The notes under the pieces were generated by a model. That model was not told the origin of the DNA. It saw nothing but the letters and a program-made list of their open reading frames with translations, and did not search any database. A stretch of 63,142 bases of DNA, from assembly GCA_010015745.1 (NCBI GenBank), contig ML978304.1, positions 1 through 63,142 of the forward strand, given 5' to 3'. The DNA is from Setomelanomma holmii (Eukaryota; Ascomycota; Dothideomycetes; Pleosporales; Phaeosphaeriaceae). The translations under genes and the position numbers were made by a program. Every line of letters starts with the position of its first letter. Within the stretch, counting starts at the first letter, position 1. This document shows positions 22,752 to 34,443 of the stretch, piece by piece.

Positions 22752-24739
22752 CTATTTCACCCTTTTAACGATATCTGCAGCCTTTTCAGCGACGGCATAC
22801 ATGGTAGCTTGAAGATGTGCTGCGGGGATCAGTGGTATGATGCTTCCATCGACAACTCGCAAATTTGCCACCCCGTATACTCTGAGTTGTGTGTCAACAC
22901 AGCCTTCCAGCTCTTCAGGCATAAGTGTACACCACCCGCTGGAATGCGCATAGGTAGGATCAAGTGCGGCAGCCCTAATGCTAGCATCAAAGATCTCCTC
23001 GTCAGTTTGGTACTGAGCACCTGGACGGTTTCAACAGGTTGGTAGCGCTGGAGTAGCGGTGCCTTGGTCCAATGTTCGCGATTCCATCGCACCAACTCGC
23101 CAAGGACCATCTTATCTACGGGATTCTGGAATGCGTTGCGAACAACGATGGGGTTGGCAGACGGATTGGTGGTTTTGAGGACCAATGTACCGCGCGATAG
23201 TGGCTTTTGGAGTGCTGTGGTGACACGGCCCCATGGCTGAATGGGGTACTCTCCAGTTGCAGCATCGTCGGACAGATAATGCTCAACGGGAAGCTTACGC
23301 TGTGCGAGGTGTCCTTTCAACAAAGCCTTGTTCTGAGAGTACCTGATGGGCAGATACGCCGTAGCATTCTGATTGGTGATAAGCGCAGTTATGCTCTGGT
23401 ATTTAGTAGAGAAGTCTTTGAAAGCCAGGAACAATGCAGCGTTACCTTGTCCGAAGGTCCAAGGGCCAGTGCGATTAGCGACATAAAGCTCAGCCGCAGA
23501 TGCATTGAAAGCCGGATCGGGCGTGGTGATCAACATGTCTGGATTGGAGATTGACTGGTTGGACAATTTGAACCTCATATAGAGGGCTTGGTGGTTCTGG
23601 AAGTTGGATCCAACAGCAGGAAGATTTCTTTTCACTGCAATGCCGGCTGCCGAAAGGACATCCGCAGGCCCGATACCAGAAAGCATAAGTAGATGTGGCG
23701 TGAAGACACCTCCAGCAGCAAGTATCACTTCCTTGATTGCATTGACAGTCGCCGTGGTAGAATCGTTGTTGGATGTCAGCTTGACACCACTTACGCTCAG
23801 CCTTCTGCATTCGTGGAATGTGAGCTCATTTACACGTGTTCCTGTGAGCAGGTGCAAATTTGAGCGTCCTTTTACCGGATCGAAATAAGCTTTCCGAGCA
23901 TAGCACCGCTCTTTAGTCGAATTGTCAATCGAATTTGGCGTCCACAATGTTCCAATCGGTCTATCAAAACCCTCTCTCGAGTGTGGAATGTCATTTCGGC
24001 TAGCAAATGATCCCATGATGCTGGTGTGGTCGTCGTACTGAAAGCTAGGAATCGAAACTTTGACCGGCCCATCTCTGTATCTGATTTAGTCCGGTCAGTA
24101 GTTGTGCAAAAGGTATGTCCTCTCATGATTTTAAACTTTCGATCCTGCGTCGTAAGTGATGTTGAAGTGCTTGCGGATTGCTTCCGAGGGGCCATCGAAG
24201 TGTGTAAACTTCTTGAAGTACTTTGCGAGACCCCGGAAGCCCCAGCCTGGACTTCCCAGCATCTCCCATGCGTTGTAGTCGGCATTTAAGCCCCCTGTCC
24301 CATTGCATCCCATTGACTACAGAGCCGCCACCAACGACATTTCCAACATGGACCTTCCAAGTTTTGTTCTGCATAAACGGCTCCGGTGCGGAAGTAATGT
24401 CGTAATAGTTGTCGACATTGATGTTGGTATAGTAGGGAACTCGAGTGGAAGGTCGATCATCAATGTCACCGTTCTCGACCACAAGCACTGAGACTACAGC
24501 GGATCAGTTCTTTCGTGCCTCGAGTATAACAAGAAGGAGTGGCTTGGACGTGTCATACTTATCGGGTTTTCCGTTAAACGATTCGCAATGACCAACCCAC
24601 TCAGTCCGCCCCCGACAATGATGTAGTCGTATGACTTTCCATTGACAACTTTTAGCCCTGCGCTTGCAAGCGCAGCGGTTGTTGGAGCCACGAAACTAAA
24701 GAGGCTCAAGATCGTGATAGTCAATGGAAAAGATGTCAT
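22752..24739 (-). pseudogene. GMC oxidoreductase (secreted, FAD), two frameshifts
   Basis: Enzymes of this family (aryl-alcohol oxidase, glucose oxidase or dehydrogenase type) oxidise alcohols with FAD, usually outside the cell. A signal peptide (MTSFPLTITILSLFSFVAP) precedes the FAD motif YDYIIVGGGLSGLVIANRL. An intron at 24494..24559 leads to SVLVVENGD, then GNVVGGGSVVNGM, AAGGVFTPHLLMLSGIG and the C-terminal VYGVANLRVVDGSIIP and AAHLQATMYAV. The frame breaks near 24300, where a G-run holds one extra base (WDRG to LNADYNAWE). It breaks again near 23027, where one C appears lost (PVETV to QYQTDEEIF). Correcting both gives the expected continuous family sequence ending at 22752. The intron around 24010-24130 has a weak donor and is uncertain. 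Both changes lie in homopolymers, so sequencing error must be considered. Confidence 0.8.
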
Positions 24740-25726
24740 ACTGTGCTTGTTAGGATTGCAGCTTGCTGCAATATACCCTTGAGATGCTGGCCAAATGTAT
24801 CCAAGGCTGGTGTTTGACATCTTATGAACAATGATGGGGGCTTTTGACATCTACATTGCTGGCATCCGTCGGAGGTAGTTTGCCCCGCGACACGCCAGCT
24901 GCCGTGTAAGCGAGGCAACCGCGATGGACGGTCGGTGATGCCATCAGCAGGAGGCTGCGCCCCTTGCAGTTTGCGTTGCATGGTCTATATTGCGGTGTAG
25001 ACATCTGGGATCCTTCGACATGCAGTCGAGTTCACATAAGCCCCACTTAGACGCTTGGCCGGGGAGATACATCCAATCAGAGCGAGCGCGCCGTACGGAT
25101 CATCTTCTCGTTCCCGCGTCAACTTTCGCCTCGTCTTCCGCCATTCAGTGACAGAAATATGGCACCCAGAACCGCGATGCATCTGCGACCAGTTGCCAAT
25201 CGTTTGGATGCATTCAAGATACCCTATGTATATACTCTCGTTGTGCTTCACGACCATACATGGTAGAGCTCATCGTGCTGGCTGCCCAGGTGTGCAATAT
25301 GAATCAATCTTTTTCTCATCGACATCGGACCATCGGTTGGGGAAAGGCAAACCCTTCGGTATCAATACGTACTCTGCACGGCCTCAATCCTCAAGGTGCC
25401 GTAACATAATCTACCCACCTTTGAGAATGAAGCGCATCCCGAGGCTATGTCGCAAGGAATTGATGGCTCGGCGTAGCCACCGCGTTGGGGAGCATGTCTC
25501 AGACTTCATACTCTCTTGGCAGAACCATGCCACTCATTTCGCGGCATGCCAGATCTTCATCATGCAGATTCGAAGGGGTTATTTGCTGAGTATACTTCCT
25601 GAGCGTCCGCCGCTCAAGAGCAGAAAGGGTACATCATAATCGCTTGTGTCTCGCTGTCAGTCATTTATCCCATCAAAGCTCATCATTTTCACACGGCTTC
25701 GCTGCAAGCCTCCATACTCTCCAATC
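24740..25726. other. intergenic between divergent genes
   Basis: This is the shared upstream region of the minus-strand GMC gene and the plus-strand rhodopsin-like gene. A 194-codon plus-strand frame (25055..25639) has no domain or leader. No gene is called. Confidence 0.45.
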
Positions 25727-26984
25727 ATGGAGGTAAATGAATCTCTCCCGACCAGGAACCGCGAACTGATCGTAGTGGCCGTACTCATGCTCTTCCTAAG
25801 TACCTTGTTCACTGCCTGGAGGGTTACTGTCAGATGCAGGATATCACATTGGATGGGCTGGAGTGACTGGCTCATGATTTTAGGACTGGTACGAACCCCA
25901 GCCGAGCTCTTCTTCCTAGTTTGATTCAACTGATTTCCCAATCACAGTCAGTTAGCGGCGTCCGTATGACCATCACCATTTTGTGCGGTTTCAATGGTGC
26001 TGGCCGCCTTCTACGCGATCCCTTTTGGCAGCCGAATGCCCAAGACAAGATGGTATATCAAAACTACCTCACTCTCGCATCACAACTGCTGAATGTATAC
26101 GGCATGTGCGTTATCAAGCTCTCGATCTGCGCTTATCTGCTGGCGTTAAAATTCTCCACATCATTTTGATCGGTGATCTGGGTTAGCCCGTTTCTATCCT
26201 AGTACACAAGAGTCAGCGCTGATGTCATATCAAATTGTAGGGAACCATTGTCTTCGTCACAACTTTCAACATCACCCTGCCGGTAACGCAACACTTCGGA
26301 CTTTGCCGATCTCTCCCGTCACGATGGGATACAAGGATCAAAGATAAACAATGCTGGTCATAGATGGTCCGAATCAGCATTGCATATACACAAGCGATAT
26401 CCAACATCGTCACAGATCTCGTATATACGACCGCGTCGATCGCGTATCTGCGCTCAGTGCAGCTCAGTAGACGCATCCAATGGAGTGTGCGGTTGTTGTT
26501 CCTCATGTCTCTGGTGTAAGTACCTATCGTGAGTGATTGCAATGTCTCAGGATTTTGACTCTCTGGCAGGTGCACGATGATCTCTGCCCTCGAATTGAGG
26601 GACTTTCAGCGCATCCAAGGCTCAAGAGAAGTATACTATGAGTCTGTCACCTTATCGATCTGGAGTGTGACTGAAGTCGCCATTGGGATCGTTGTCGCGA
26701 GTCTCCCTCCCCTGCGCAAGTCATTCGACGGCTTTTTCAAGCATATGATCTCTTCGGTGATATCCAAGAACGCTCTCACGGGAGTTCGACCAAGCCGTAC
26801 GGGGTTTGAGAAGTTCAACCTCCCTATGTATCGCAGCCAACAAGGCCGAAAAGTTACCGACGACGACAGTGATAGAGCGATCGTCGAGGATGCTGAGATT
26901 GAAGATGGGCGATGGAATAGTGGTTTCCTTCGCACGACTCGGATCTCGATCGATAAGCAATCACAGAACAGGGTCGTGGACTGA
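25727..26984 (+). pseudogene. fungal rhodopsin-like integral membrane protein, two nonsense codons
   Basis: This matches the fungal seven-helix rhodopsin-domain family often grouped near PTH11-type receptors. The function of most members is unknown. Exons 25727..25888, 25948..26181, 26241..26515 and 26570..26984 join with introns of 59, 59 and 54 bp, giving 362 codons. Visible features are an N-terminal helix (ELIVVAVLMLFLSTLFTAW), the SDWLMILGL turn, KLSICAYLL, FGLCRSLPSRW, and late helices followed by a polar cytoplasmic tail. TGA at 26167-26169 (KFSTSF-stop-SVIW) and TAG at 26361-26363 (CWS-stop-MVRIS) interrupt it. Both fit single transitions from CGA and from CAG or TGG. The rest of the frame and all splice sites are preserved, so the damage looks recent. 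Confidence 0.72.
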
Positions 26985-27071
26985 GTTCATTGATGTGATG
27001 GCATTAGTTGGTAATCTCCATATAATTGATCGAATGTGAACATAATCAGGCACTTCTATCAATGAATTTAT

Positions 27072-28959
27072 TTAAAGAAGCCTCATGGCACCCAGCGTAG
27101 TCGAGTTGCCACCAGTCGTGACATTGCCGCGCACCGTGCCATTGACATTCGCCTGATCTAGCCAAGCCGCCTTCAGTGCCCATACCCCTACGCTTACAGT
27201 CGCTGTCGAGTTCAAACCCGAAACTCTCAGCGCCATGGTATCCAATGGACGTGTCGGGAAGAACACGGTTGATCCACTCAGCTCACCACCATTCAAGAAG
27301 ATCTCGATGATGCTTCGATCAATGATCCCGGAGAGCCTCCACGCACCATCATCTTCATTGTAGAGTCCTGTCGCAGAGAATTTGTCAGTGAAGAATGGAT
27401 TTGAGAAGCCATCAGTGTGGCCGCGATCGAGCCAAACATCACCACTGGAGACAAAAGTTCCCCCAGAGATGGACTCGCCTGATACGGATGAAGAGAATAT
27501 GAAGTTGAGTGTCCCGTCAAGCGAGTCAGACGTTTTCAGGCCCGTGATGTTGGCTTCAAAATACAACGCCCCCGACTCGACATTCGAATAGTCCAGCAGA
27601 ACCGTGCCATTACCGAGTGAATCGTTTGAGGCGAGCTCGGACTCCACGATTGAATTGATGTTCCAAGGATACGAGATGAGGCTCAGACCAAATCGCGGTA
27701 GATCCTTCAAGTAATGACCACGAGGTACGGTCATTACGCTGCGAAAACCATCACCCAGTTGATCGCCTGCCGTGGGGACGACGTTGGTGTATTGCCAGTT
27801 CGATGCCCAGTTTAAGGTGATCTGGTCCTCGTCCGGCGCAACGCCCAAAAGAATTGACCAGCGTAGTTATCTTTAGAGAAATCCGTGAATCGGACCGTAG
27901 AGTCGAGCGGATCGAAGAGTGTCCCGTTGAAAGTTCCGATGAAATACTCGGTAATGGAACCACCAAGTGGCGCTCCAGGATTGATTGAGATGAGCAGGAG
28001 ATACATTGATTCGTTGCTCGAGCCACCCTGGACGGGAATCTCAACCATGTTGGGGCATTCGTACTGCAAGCCTGTGACGCCGATATGCGAGACATTGCTT
28101 TCAGCTGTCCAGTCGATCAGGTTCGGACTGGAGAAAATGCCAATTTCGAAGTCGATGGGATATGCTACTACCATAATCCAGCGTTGGGTCTGTTCATGCC
28201 AAATCACCTTGGGATCGCGAAACTGTGTCGGGTTCGTGCCACCTGGGACCAGTACCGGATTGCCTTGGTATTTGGTGAACGAATACCCATTGTCGTACGA
28301 ATATGCGATGTGTTGTGTTTGATTTTCTGAGACATTGATGGTATATATTGCGACCACGCCGTTGGTCTGATTCGGGAAGAAGCCAGACGTATTGTTTGCA
28401 TCCACAACCGCAGATCCAGAAAAAACGCCCTCAGTAGGCCCGCCAGGAAAGATTGCGATTGGCTGATTAGTCCATGTATACAAATCGTCGCTCGTTGCAT
28501 GACCCCAGTGTTGCCTACCAGCAACGTTTGCCACAGGGTTGTCTATGTGCACCATGAGTATAATGCATCCCGAAGTCGTTCAACAACCTACACTGATAGT
28601 AGAGGTGGTATGTGCCATTATCATCGACGAACATGCCATTTGGGTCTGAGAGATGTGCGAAGTCAGTAAGCATCTTATAGGCAATGCGTACATTGGAGTC
28701 ACGCACCATTCATGAACCCCTGCGGAGGGCTGAAATGCACTTGAGGGCGATATGCGCCATCATAGTTTCCAGCTATCGCAGTACCAGTGGGCACATCTGA
28801 TTGGGAGTATGTCGCACTTGACGATCTCGAGACAGTCCTAGTGGCCGACGGGCTGCTTAACGCCGAACTCGAAATTGGCGTATTCACGGTGCTGCTTTGA
28901 GCTGATGTCAAAGTGAGGAGGCCGAGGAGCGTGATGAATGGCTGAGTGTAGGGCGACAT
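27072..28959 (-). pseudogene. GH32 invertase/fructanase, one frameshift
   Basis: This is a secreted glycoside hydrolase family 32 enzyme acting on sucrose or fructans. Exon 1 (28707..28959) gives a signal peptide and a Ser/Thr-rich linker, then introns of 61 and 49 bp. The catalytic elements are all present: nucleophile motif NDPNG formed across the first splice (GFMND then PNGMFVDDNG), RDP in FRDPKVIW, and the acid/base EC in YECPNMVEIP. The beta-sandwich part includes IDRSIIEIFLNGGE. Between them, near 27848-27855, coding shifts frame (NYAGQFF to GVAPDEDQITLNWASNWQ). One missing G in a G-run explains it. Without repair the protein would stop just after the catalytic domain core. The shift could be an assembly error. 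Confidence 0.85.
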
Positions 28960-29026
28960 GTTGATAGATGAAGCGGCCTTGGATCAAGTGAAGAGTTTGC
29001 CGAGCGAACCGGTCTCCGCATAGGCC

Positions 29027-29060
29027 TTATAACTTCCGATAATCCCATATGCTTGTGGGG
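29027..29060 (-). promoter_or_regulatory. putative invertase promoter elements
   Basis: A TTATAA element at 29027-29032 lies about 70 bp upstream of the GH32 start. A GTGGGG hexamer at 29055-29060 matches the SYGGRG consensus of the carbon catabolite repressor CreA. Repression of invertase genes by CreA is established in other moulds; here it is inferred from the motif alone, and such hexamers are common by chance. Confidence 0.3.
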
Positions 29061-29510
29061 ATCACTTGCTATCCGGAAGTGACGCCATGTCAATAAAATC
29101 TTTAGGGCCATGAACTTGGCTTGCGTGAGTGCGGAGCCAGATTGAAGCACAAGGCTCCTAGTAGAAGTGGGATCCCGGCGCGTGGGTCGATTTTGGACCG
29201 CATATTTGAAATTATGAGCACGAGCACACGGGAAGTCGCGTGTTTGGTTTGACTTTCTCCATAGACAGATGCTGCTAGAAGGACGTTAAGCTGGGATAAG
29301 CAGGCTCGGATGTGTGATGATGTCGGGGAACTAGCAGCGGACGAATCACGTTTCAACCGAGAATTGTTCCTGACGCTAGTGTATGTACCCCACAATGTGT
29401 TAACAACTAGTCGACATGCGTGCTGATCGGATGCACTACGCTTTCCAGTTTCGTGCGGTTATGGGCGCACTGCATATTCAATTGATGCATGCAGCAGATT
29501 CGCAGAACAA

Positions 29511-30820
29511 TCAAGACGCAATTCCGAAATCCCACACCTGCACTTTCCTAGTACCAAAGGGTCCTCCTTGGCGTACAAATAAGCTCAATACTCCGTTCTT
29601 CCTCAGTCTCTCTTCGTCAACAAGTGGTTCGCCGGCCATGTTCGTTATTTCAGTCAACTTTTTCCAGTCAGTGAAACCGCCTCCTGCCGTTGCTCCCCAA
29701 ATTTGGACGGTCTGCTTCGGTTGGTCTGGCAGAATGGCAATCAAATTATCGCCCGTGGCAGCAATCTTGCCTCGGTAAGCTAGATAAGGCGGAGTCGAGA
29801 GGCCGGGCGCGTTTAGGGCAGTCTTGCTGAAAGTACCATCTGCACTACGAAGATAGTGGTAGAAATGTGCTGTGCCTATCGAGTTGTCACGCATCAAGAC
29901 ATGAAAACGTCCTTTCTCATCGGCGCACTGAGCCTCTTGGTTGATGATCTGACTGTTTTGGTGGGATCGAGTACACTTTGATACCGGGTAGAAGGCGTGA
30001 TTGGAAGAGCGACAGTCTGGCCATTTGTCTGCTTGAACGTACGCCCCGCATCTTCTGAGTATGCAAAGTAGAAATCGTGGTTCGTGCTCGCGTCTGGGGT
30101 CTCACGAACGGTCCATGACACGTATTGCTTTCCAGCTACGTTAGAAAAGCCATTGATGTAGGCATTATTGTCTTGCCCCTGGAGATACTTGTTGACTTGG
30201 CTCCACTGGCCGGAAGTAGAAGAATATCGATGGATCCAGGAGTCTCCAGCCCCTGACTGACCAATGCGAAATTCCATCAGCAAATCGCCATTGTCGATGC
30301 GCTCAAAACGGGGATACGTCACGGGTGTCCACGGCCCAGTCGATCCAGGTAAGCTATGCTGAACACCACCAAAGGCATTCGCACTCCACGAAGAGGGAAT
30401 TGTCTTCGCGATGCCTGCCGTGCTGACGCGATAGTTCAGCGGCACATCATGGTGGTCGAAGCTCAAATGAATCTTGCCATCGCCGCTGATGCCCATGCTG
30501 ATGGTGTTATGCTCATCGAGAGTTTGCTACAAATAGTCGGTGAAGGCAAAGTACTGCCACGCACCGATCGAAGGTGAAATCCGGCGCCGCCCAAGGTTCA
30601 CGTAGTGTTTGCCATAACCAGTGGCAGTCTGGTAGAACGCCACGTATTGGTAGTCGCCGAAGGTCGTCAAAGTATTCTGCTGGAAAGCAAGACCATTCAG
30701 GCGAACGGACCCTTCGACGTCGTTGGTGATGTTCCAGTAGTTGGTAGAAGTTATTGACATCGCTGCTGCGTGGGAAAGCAGTAGTGCCGCCGCAGCAGCC
30801 AGATAGTGGTTCATTTTCAT
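29511..30820 (-). pseudogene. secreted BNR-repeat (BNR_4-type) protein, one stop and one frameshift
   Basis: The sequence resembles the BNR_4 group of bacterial and fungal secreted proteins, which are propeller folds related to sialidases and some polysaccharide lyases; the substrate is unknown. A signal peptide (MKMNHYLAAAAALLLSHAAA) is followed by DEHNTISMGISGDGKIHLSFDHH, an element typical of the group, here split by a TAG at 30527-30529 just before it (FTDYL-stop-QTLDEHN). Later parts include YPRFERIDNGDLLMEFRIG and DFYFAYSEDAGRTF. Near 29947 the frame changes (LDPTKTV to INQEAQCADEKG) and one missing base restores it. With the repair the gene is 437 codons without introns. Two independent lesions make it a convincing pseudogene. 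Confidence 0.72.
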
Positions 30821-32256
30821 GTCGAATATGTGGCAGAGTGTTGCGTCGGTCTCCAGGAGCTTCATTTATACGTAGACAACACGACGAGCCAAGCGTACGT
30901 ATGTCCTAACGCGACACTTCGGGTCCATTGATTTGCGGATAATACCGCGACCGTAGAATAGTCAAACCATGGAACTCATGATCCATTTCCTCTTCCTTGG
31001 CACAAGGGAGCCATACTGAGTTCGTGATACAACAAAGGTAATCTATTTTCTGTTTGCGCAGGTTATCCGCCTGAGCCGGGAATTCGGGCCATCATTGATG
31101 CGATTGCGGAGATACTGAGAATCATGCCATACATTCCACTTGGAGTCTTAAATAGTGCCGAGGATACCGTTGTCGCTTGCTCGAAGCAGACTCAATCTAT
31201 AAGCGGGTTCGCTATTGTCTGGCGCAAGTCCTGTTAGGATTGCAAGCAGTCGTGGAGTGTGGATCCCAAAATTTTAGAAGGGACGAGGCTGGCCCTGTCC
31301 ATAGGCATCATCTGAGTCCCTTTGATGAAAAGACTACATAGCACAATGAAACACCTAGTGAAGTGAATTACCGCCACGATTGTACCCAATTTGTGCTGTT
31401 AAGAATCACGGCAGGCGTCGCGAATGAATAGCGACATGATCGTTGGGAATGGAAATGACTTCTCAAGAATAACGACATGTTGCGCAGCTATTACAAAAGA
31501 TCTCGATGGATAGAGGAGACATCATCGGTGCGGTTGCGACAGTTCTCAGCTAACAGCCGAGTGAGGTGGTGACTAGAAGGAGAAGCTTCAGGACACGATC
31601 TTGCAAGAGCCACCGCGTCACACCGAAGATCTGCCGACCTCGGCAAGGTTGACTACTTCTTCTACTCCTCCACCACAACACGACTCAGTGCTGACCCATG
31701 CACCAGGATGCAAGACTCTAGCGCCCAAGTAAACATTGGAAACAAGCTGATGGAGGGTACCCCATTGAAATCCACCGCAGCATCAATATTACCTCGCGAA
31801 AAATTCTGAGTACACTCAGACAGCACTGTGCTATACTTCATTGTATTTTCAGAAAGTTTGGCCTCGTTCTGTTGCGAGTAGAAGGTGTTGTGGTCATTGT
31901 TCTGCAGTTCTTACTTCCTGAGATTCCTTGGGTGCTAGAGGCAAGAGAAATCCTGCCAGGCAGAACATGTTGCGAAACGGGCTTGCACGCGGGATCATTA
32001 CCGGTATCATAGCCGCAGTGTTGCGTCGATATCCGAAGCCTGAACAGGAAAGAGCCGTTGCCGCCAAGGCCTCCTCCCTTGGCGACCATCTTCAACGAGG
32101 AGCATAGGGGCTTGGAGTGATGTACCTGCATCACGAAGTCACCGCTCAAGAATGGGGTAAGACGGTGCGCATATAAGCTTGCCGGGCCAAAAATGTCTCG
32201 AGATCCACGACTCCTCAAAACATCGCTAAACGGAGGTCGGAGATTTGAGTAACACG
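30821..32256. other. gene-poor stretch
   Basis: No gene is supported in this 1.4-kb stretch. A minus-strand frame at 31838..32218 has no domain and sits in the promoter of the next gene. Confidence 0.5.
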
Positions 32257-33917
32257 ATGCGAACTATAGGCCCTGTTGCTTTTGCTGCAGCTGTAGTAGC
32301 CCAGTCTCAATATGGAGAGAAGCATGTTACTGTCAATTTCGACTCGCAGCTTGTGGAGCAAACAGCCTTCCCGACGCCAAACGTGTCATTGTACTGTCCA
32401 GCTTTCATGAAGTCTGGTAATACATCGTTCGCTCCAGGTTGGTTCCGCGGCACTGAGGGCGCGACAAGTCAAGATGAGTTGAGTAAGAGACGCTGGACCT
32501 ACCCTACTTGATTGAAGTCTGACGCGTCATAGCTTCCTTCATCAGCAATCTCGCTGCAAGAAATCCTGCATGGATGTCATTTCGAGTTGCGGATTTCGTG
32601 GGCGAAGAGGGCAAGGACTTCCCCTACGTCTATCTGTCAAGCCCCAGAAACTCTTCTACCGTCAACGATGACTCCGGAAAACTGCGGGTGTGGATTCAAG
32701 GAAGCGTCCATGGCAATGAGCCAGCTGGCAATGAAGCGACTCTCGCGCTACTAGGAGCGATGGACAGAGATTCTACGTTGGCCGCGTCATTCTTCGAGGT
32801 GATGGACATCATCGTTCTTCCGCGGTACAACCCAGACGGAAATGCCTACTTCCAGCGCACATTGGCCACCAACTTCGATCCGAACATGGATCACACCAAG
32901 CTCGCGCGCCAGCAGACCAGAGACATCAAGAAATGGCTCAACAGCTCCTCGCCGCATATAGCGATTGATATGCACAAGTACGGTGCTGCAACTCGCTATT
33001 CTGCTAATTACAGCAACGCCGCGGACGGCATGTACAGCGCTGCTAAGAATCTCAACATTCATCCCGATATCCGCGAACTTTCTGAAACAGTCTTCGCACC
33101 AGCAATTAATGCTTCCCTTCTGTCTCAAGGTCTTCGCGGCGAGCAATACATGACAGCATCCCGCACGAACCCACCACGCCTGGACGAAGCTGGTACCGAT
33201 GCTAAGATTGGGCGCAACGCAATGGGCTTGACCCAGTCTATTACTTTCCTCTTCGAAAACCGTGGAATTGGCATTGCGTCTTAGTGTTTCAAGCGACATA
33301 CTCTCGCCGGCTTGCAAATGATCCTCGATGTGCTGGAGACAGCCAGGGATCAGTCTGAGGATGTTTACAACATCATCGAAGGAGCTATCACACAGGTTGT
33401 GGAGAGTACCCAAGATATCGTGATCACGGACTACACGAACTACACGAACTACACTAATCGCACGTGGACTATGGTCGACCGCCGTACTGGTGCTGTGGTA
33501 CAATTACCCCTGGAGTTTGCCAGTACTACACCAGCGACCGCGAATCTCACAAGACCAAGACCAAAAGGATATATCATTCCCCGCGCATGGTCTGATCTAG
33601 CCGAACGTCTTCGTGTCTCCGGCTTGGAGGTTGAAACTATGGATCACATCTTCACCGACGAGGTAGAAGTCTACAACATTACCACTTCTTCCCTGGCGCG
33701 GAGCTACTACGAAGGTGCCATTCTCAACACGGTCACCACCGAGATCCTGACACGAGAGGTGACGTTGCCTGTTGGAAGCTCCTTTGTCAGCAGTGCACAG
33801 AAGAATGCGGGTTTAGCTTTCGTGGCACTGGAGCCCGAGAACATTGATTCGTACGTCAGCTTTGGGATCGTGCCAATGGAGGTGGGCGATCTATATCCTG
33901 TCTTTAGAAAAGTGTAG
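32257..33917 (+). pseudogene. M14 zinc carboxypeptidase-like protein with in-frame TAG
   Basis: This is a secreted metallopeptidase of the M14 fold, which trims C-terminal residues from peptides. A leader (MRTIGPVAFAAAVVAQ) starts at 32257, and the 50-bp intron 32483..32532 keeps frame. The zinc ligands are HGNE in GSVHGNEPAGNEA and the later His in IAIDMHKYG; the catalytic Glu is in FLFENRGIG. A TAG at 33282-33284 interrupts just after this (GIGIAS-stop-CFKRHTLAG), then the same frame continues to 33917 with coding-like, N-glycosylation-rich sequence. CAG to TAG would explain it. The truncated product would be 325 of 536 residues but would still contain every catalytic residue, so residual activity cannot be excluded. 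Confidence 0.78.
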
Positions 33918-34443
33918 AGGTCCTGCAATATTTTATTTTACGTGGAACATGGCTGAAGAGCCTCGCACGCTTCCGTTAGGCTCTGTTCACTCCACTACGA
34001 CAGCGAGAACGTCCTGGCACACTTACGCTCCACGCAATGATCTCCAGAAGGTCGCACGTCCACCTTCGCGCATCACTCAGCTTGAACATCGAAAAAGTGC
34101 ATTCAATATCAACGCAAAAAAGATAGAAAGGTTGGGCAATACGGGTTTCGAACTGATGATTCCGCGCGAGCAAAAATAACACAAGCACCGTTTGACGATA
34201 GACCCAGAACTAATCGGAAGCTATCACGGGAAGCCTGCTGCTTCTGCCGTAGGTCAAACCAGATTCTACTAAGCACTTGTGTTATTGAGATATCGACAAA
34301 TATCTCAAAATTTATGGCCCTTCAAAGTTCATTTTGGTAAGAGCGAATGCGCAAAAAGCCCGTGACGACATACTGCAAACGCCAATCGCACCCCAACGTC
34401 ACAATCTCACAACCCCCCTGTGCAGCCTCCCCTTCACCTCACT
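33918..34443. other. intergenic
   Basis: This lies between two convergent genes, and no gene is supported. It includes an AT-rich patch around 34285-34320. Confidence 0.5.

Noticed and set aside
25055..25639. 194-codon plus-strand frame
   Set aside because: It lies in the shared upstream region of two divergent genes, with low-quality composition and no domain or splice partner.
31838..32218. 126-codon minus-strand frame
   Set aside because: It lies in the promoter of the M14 gene and has no domain, leader or good start.
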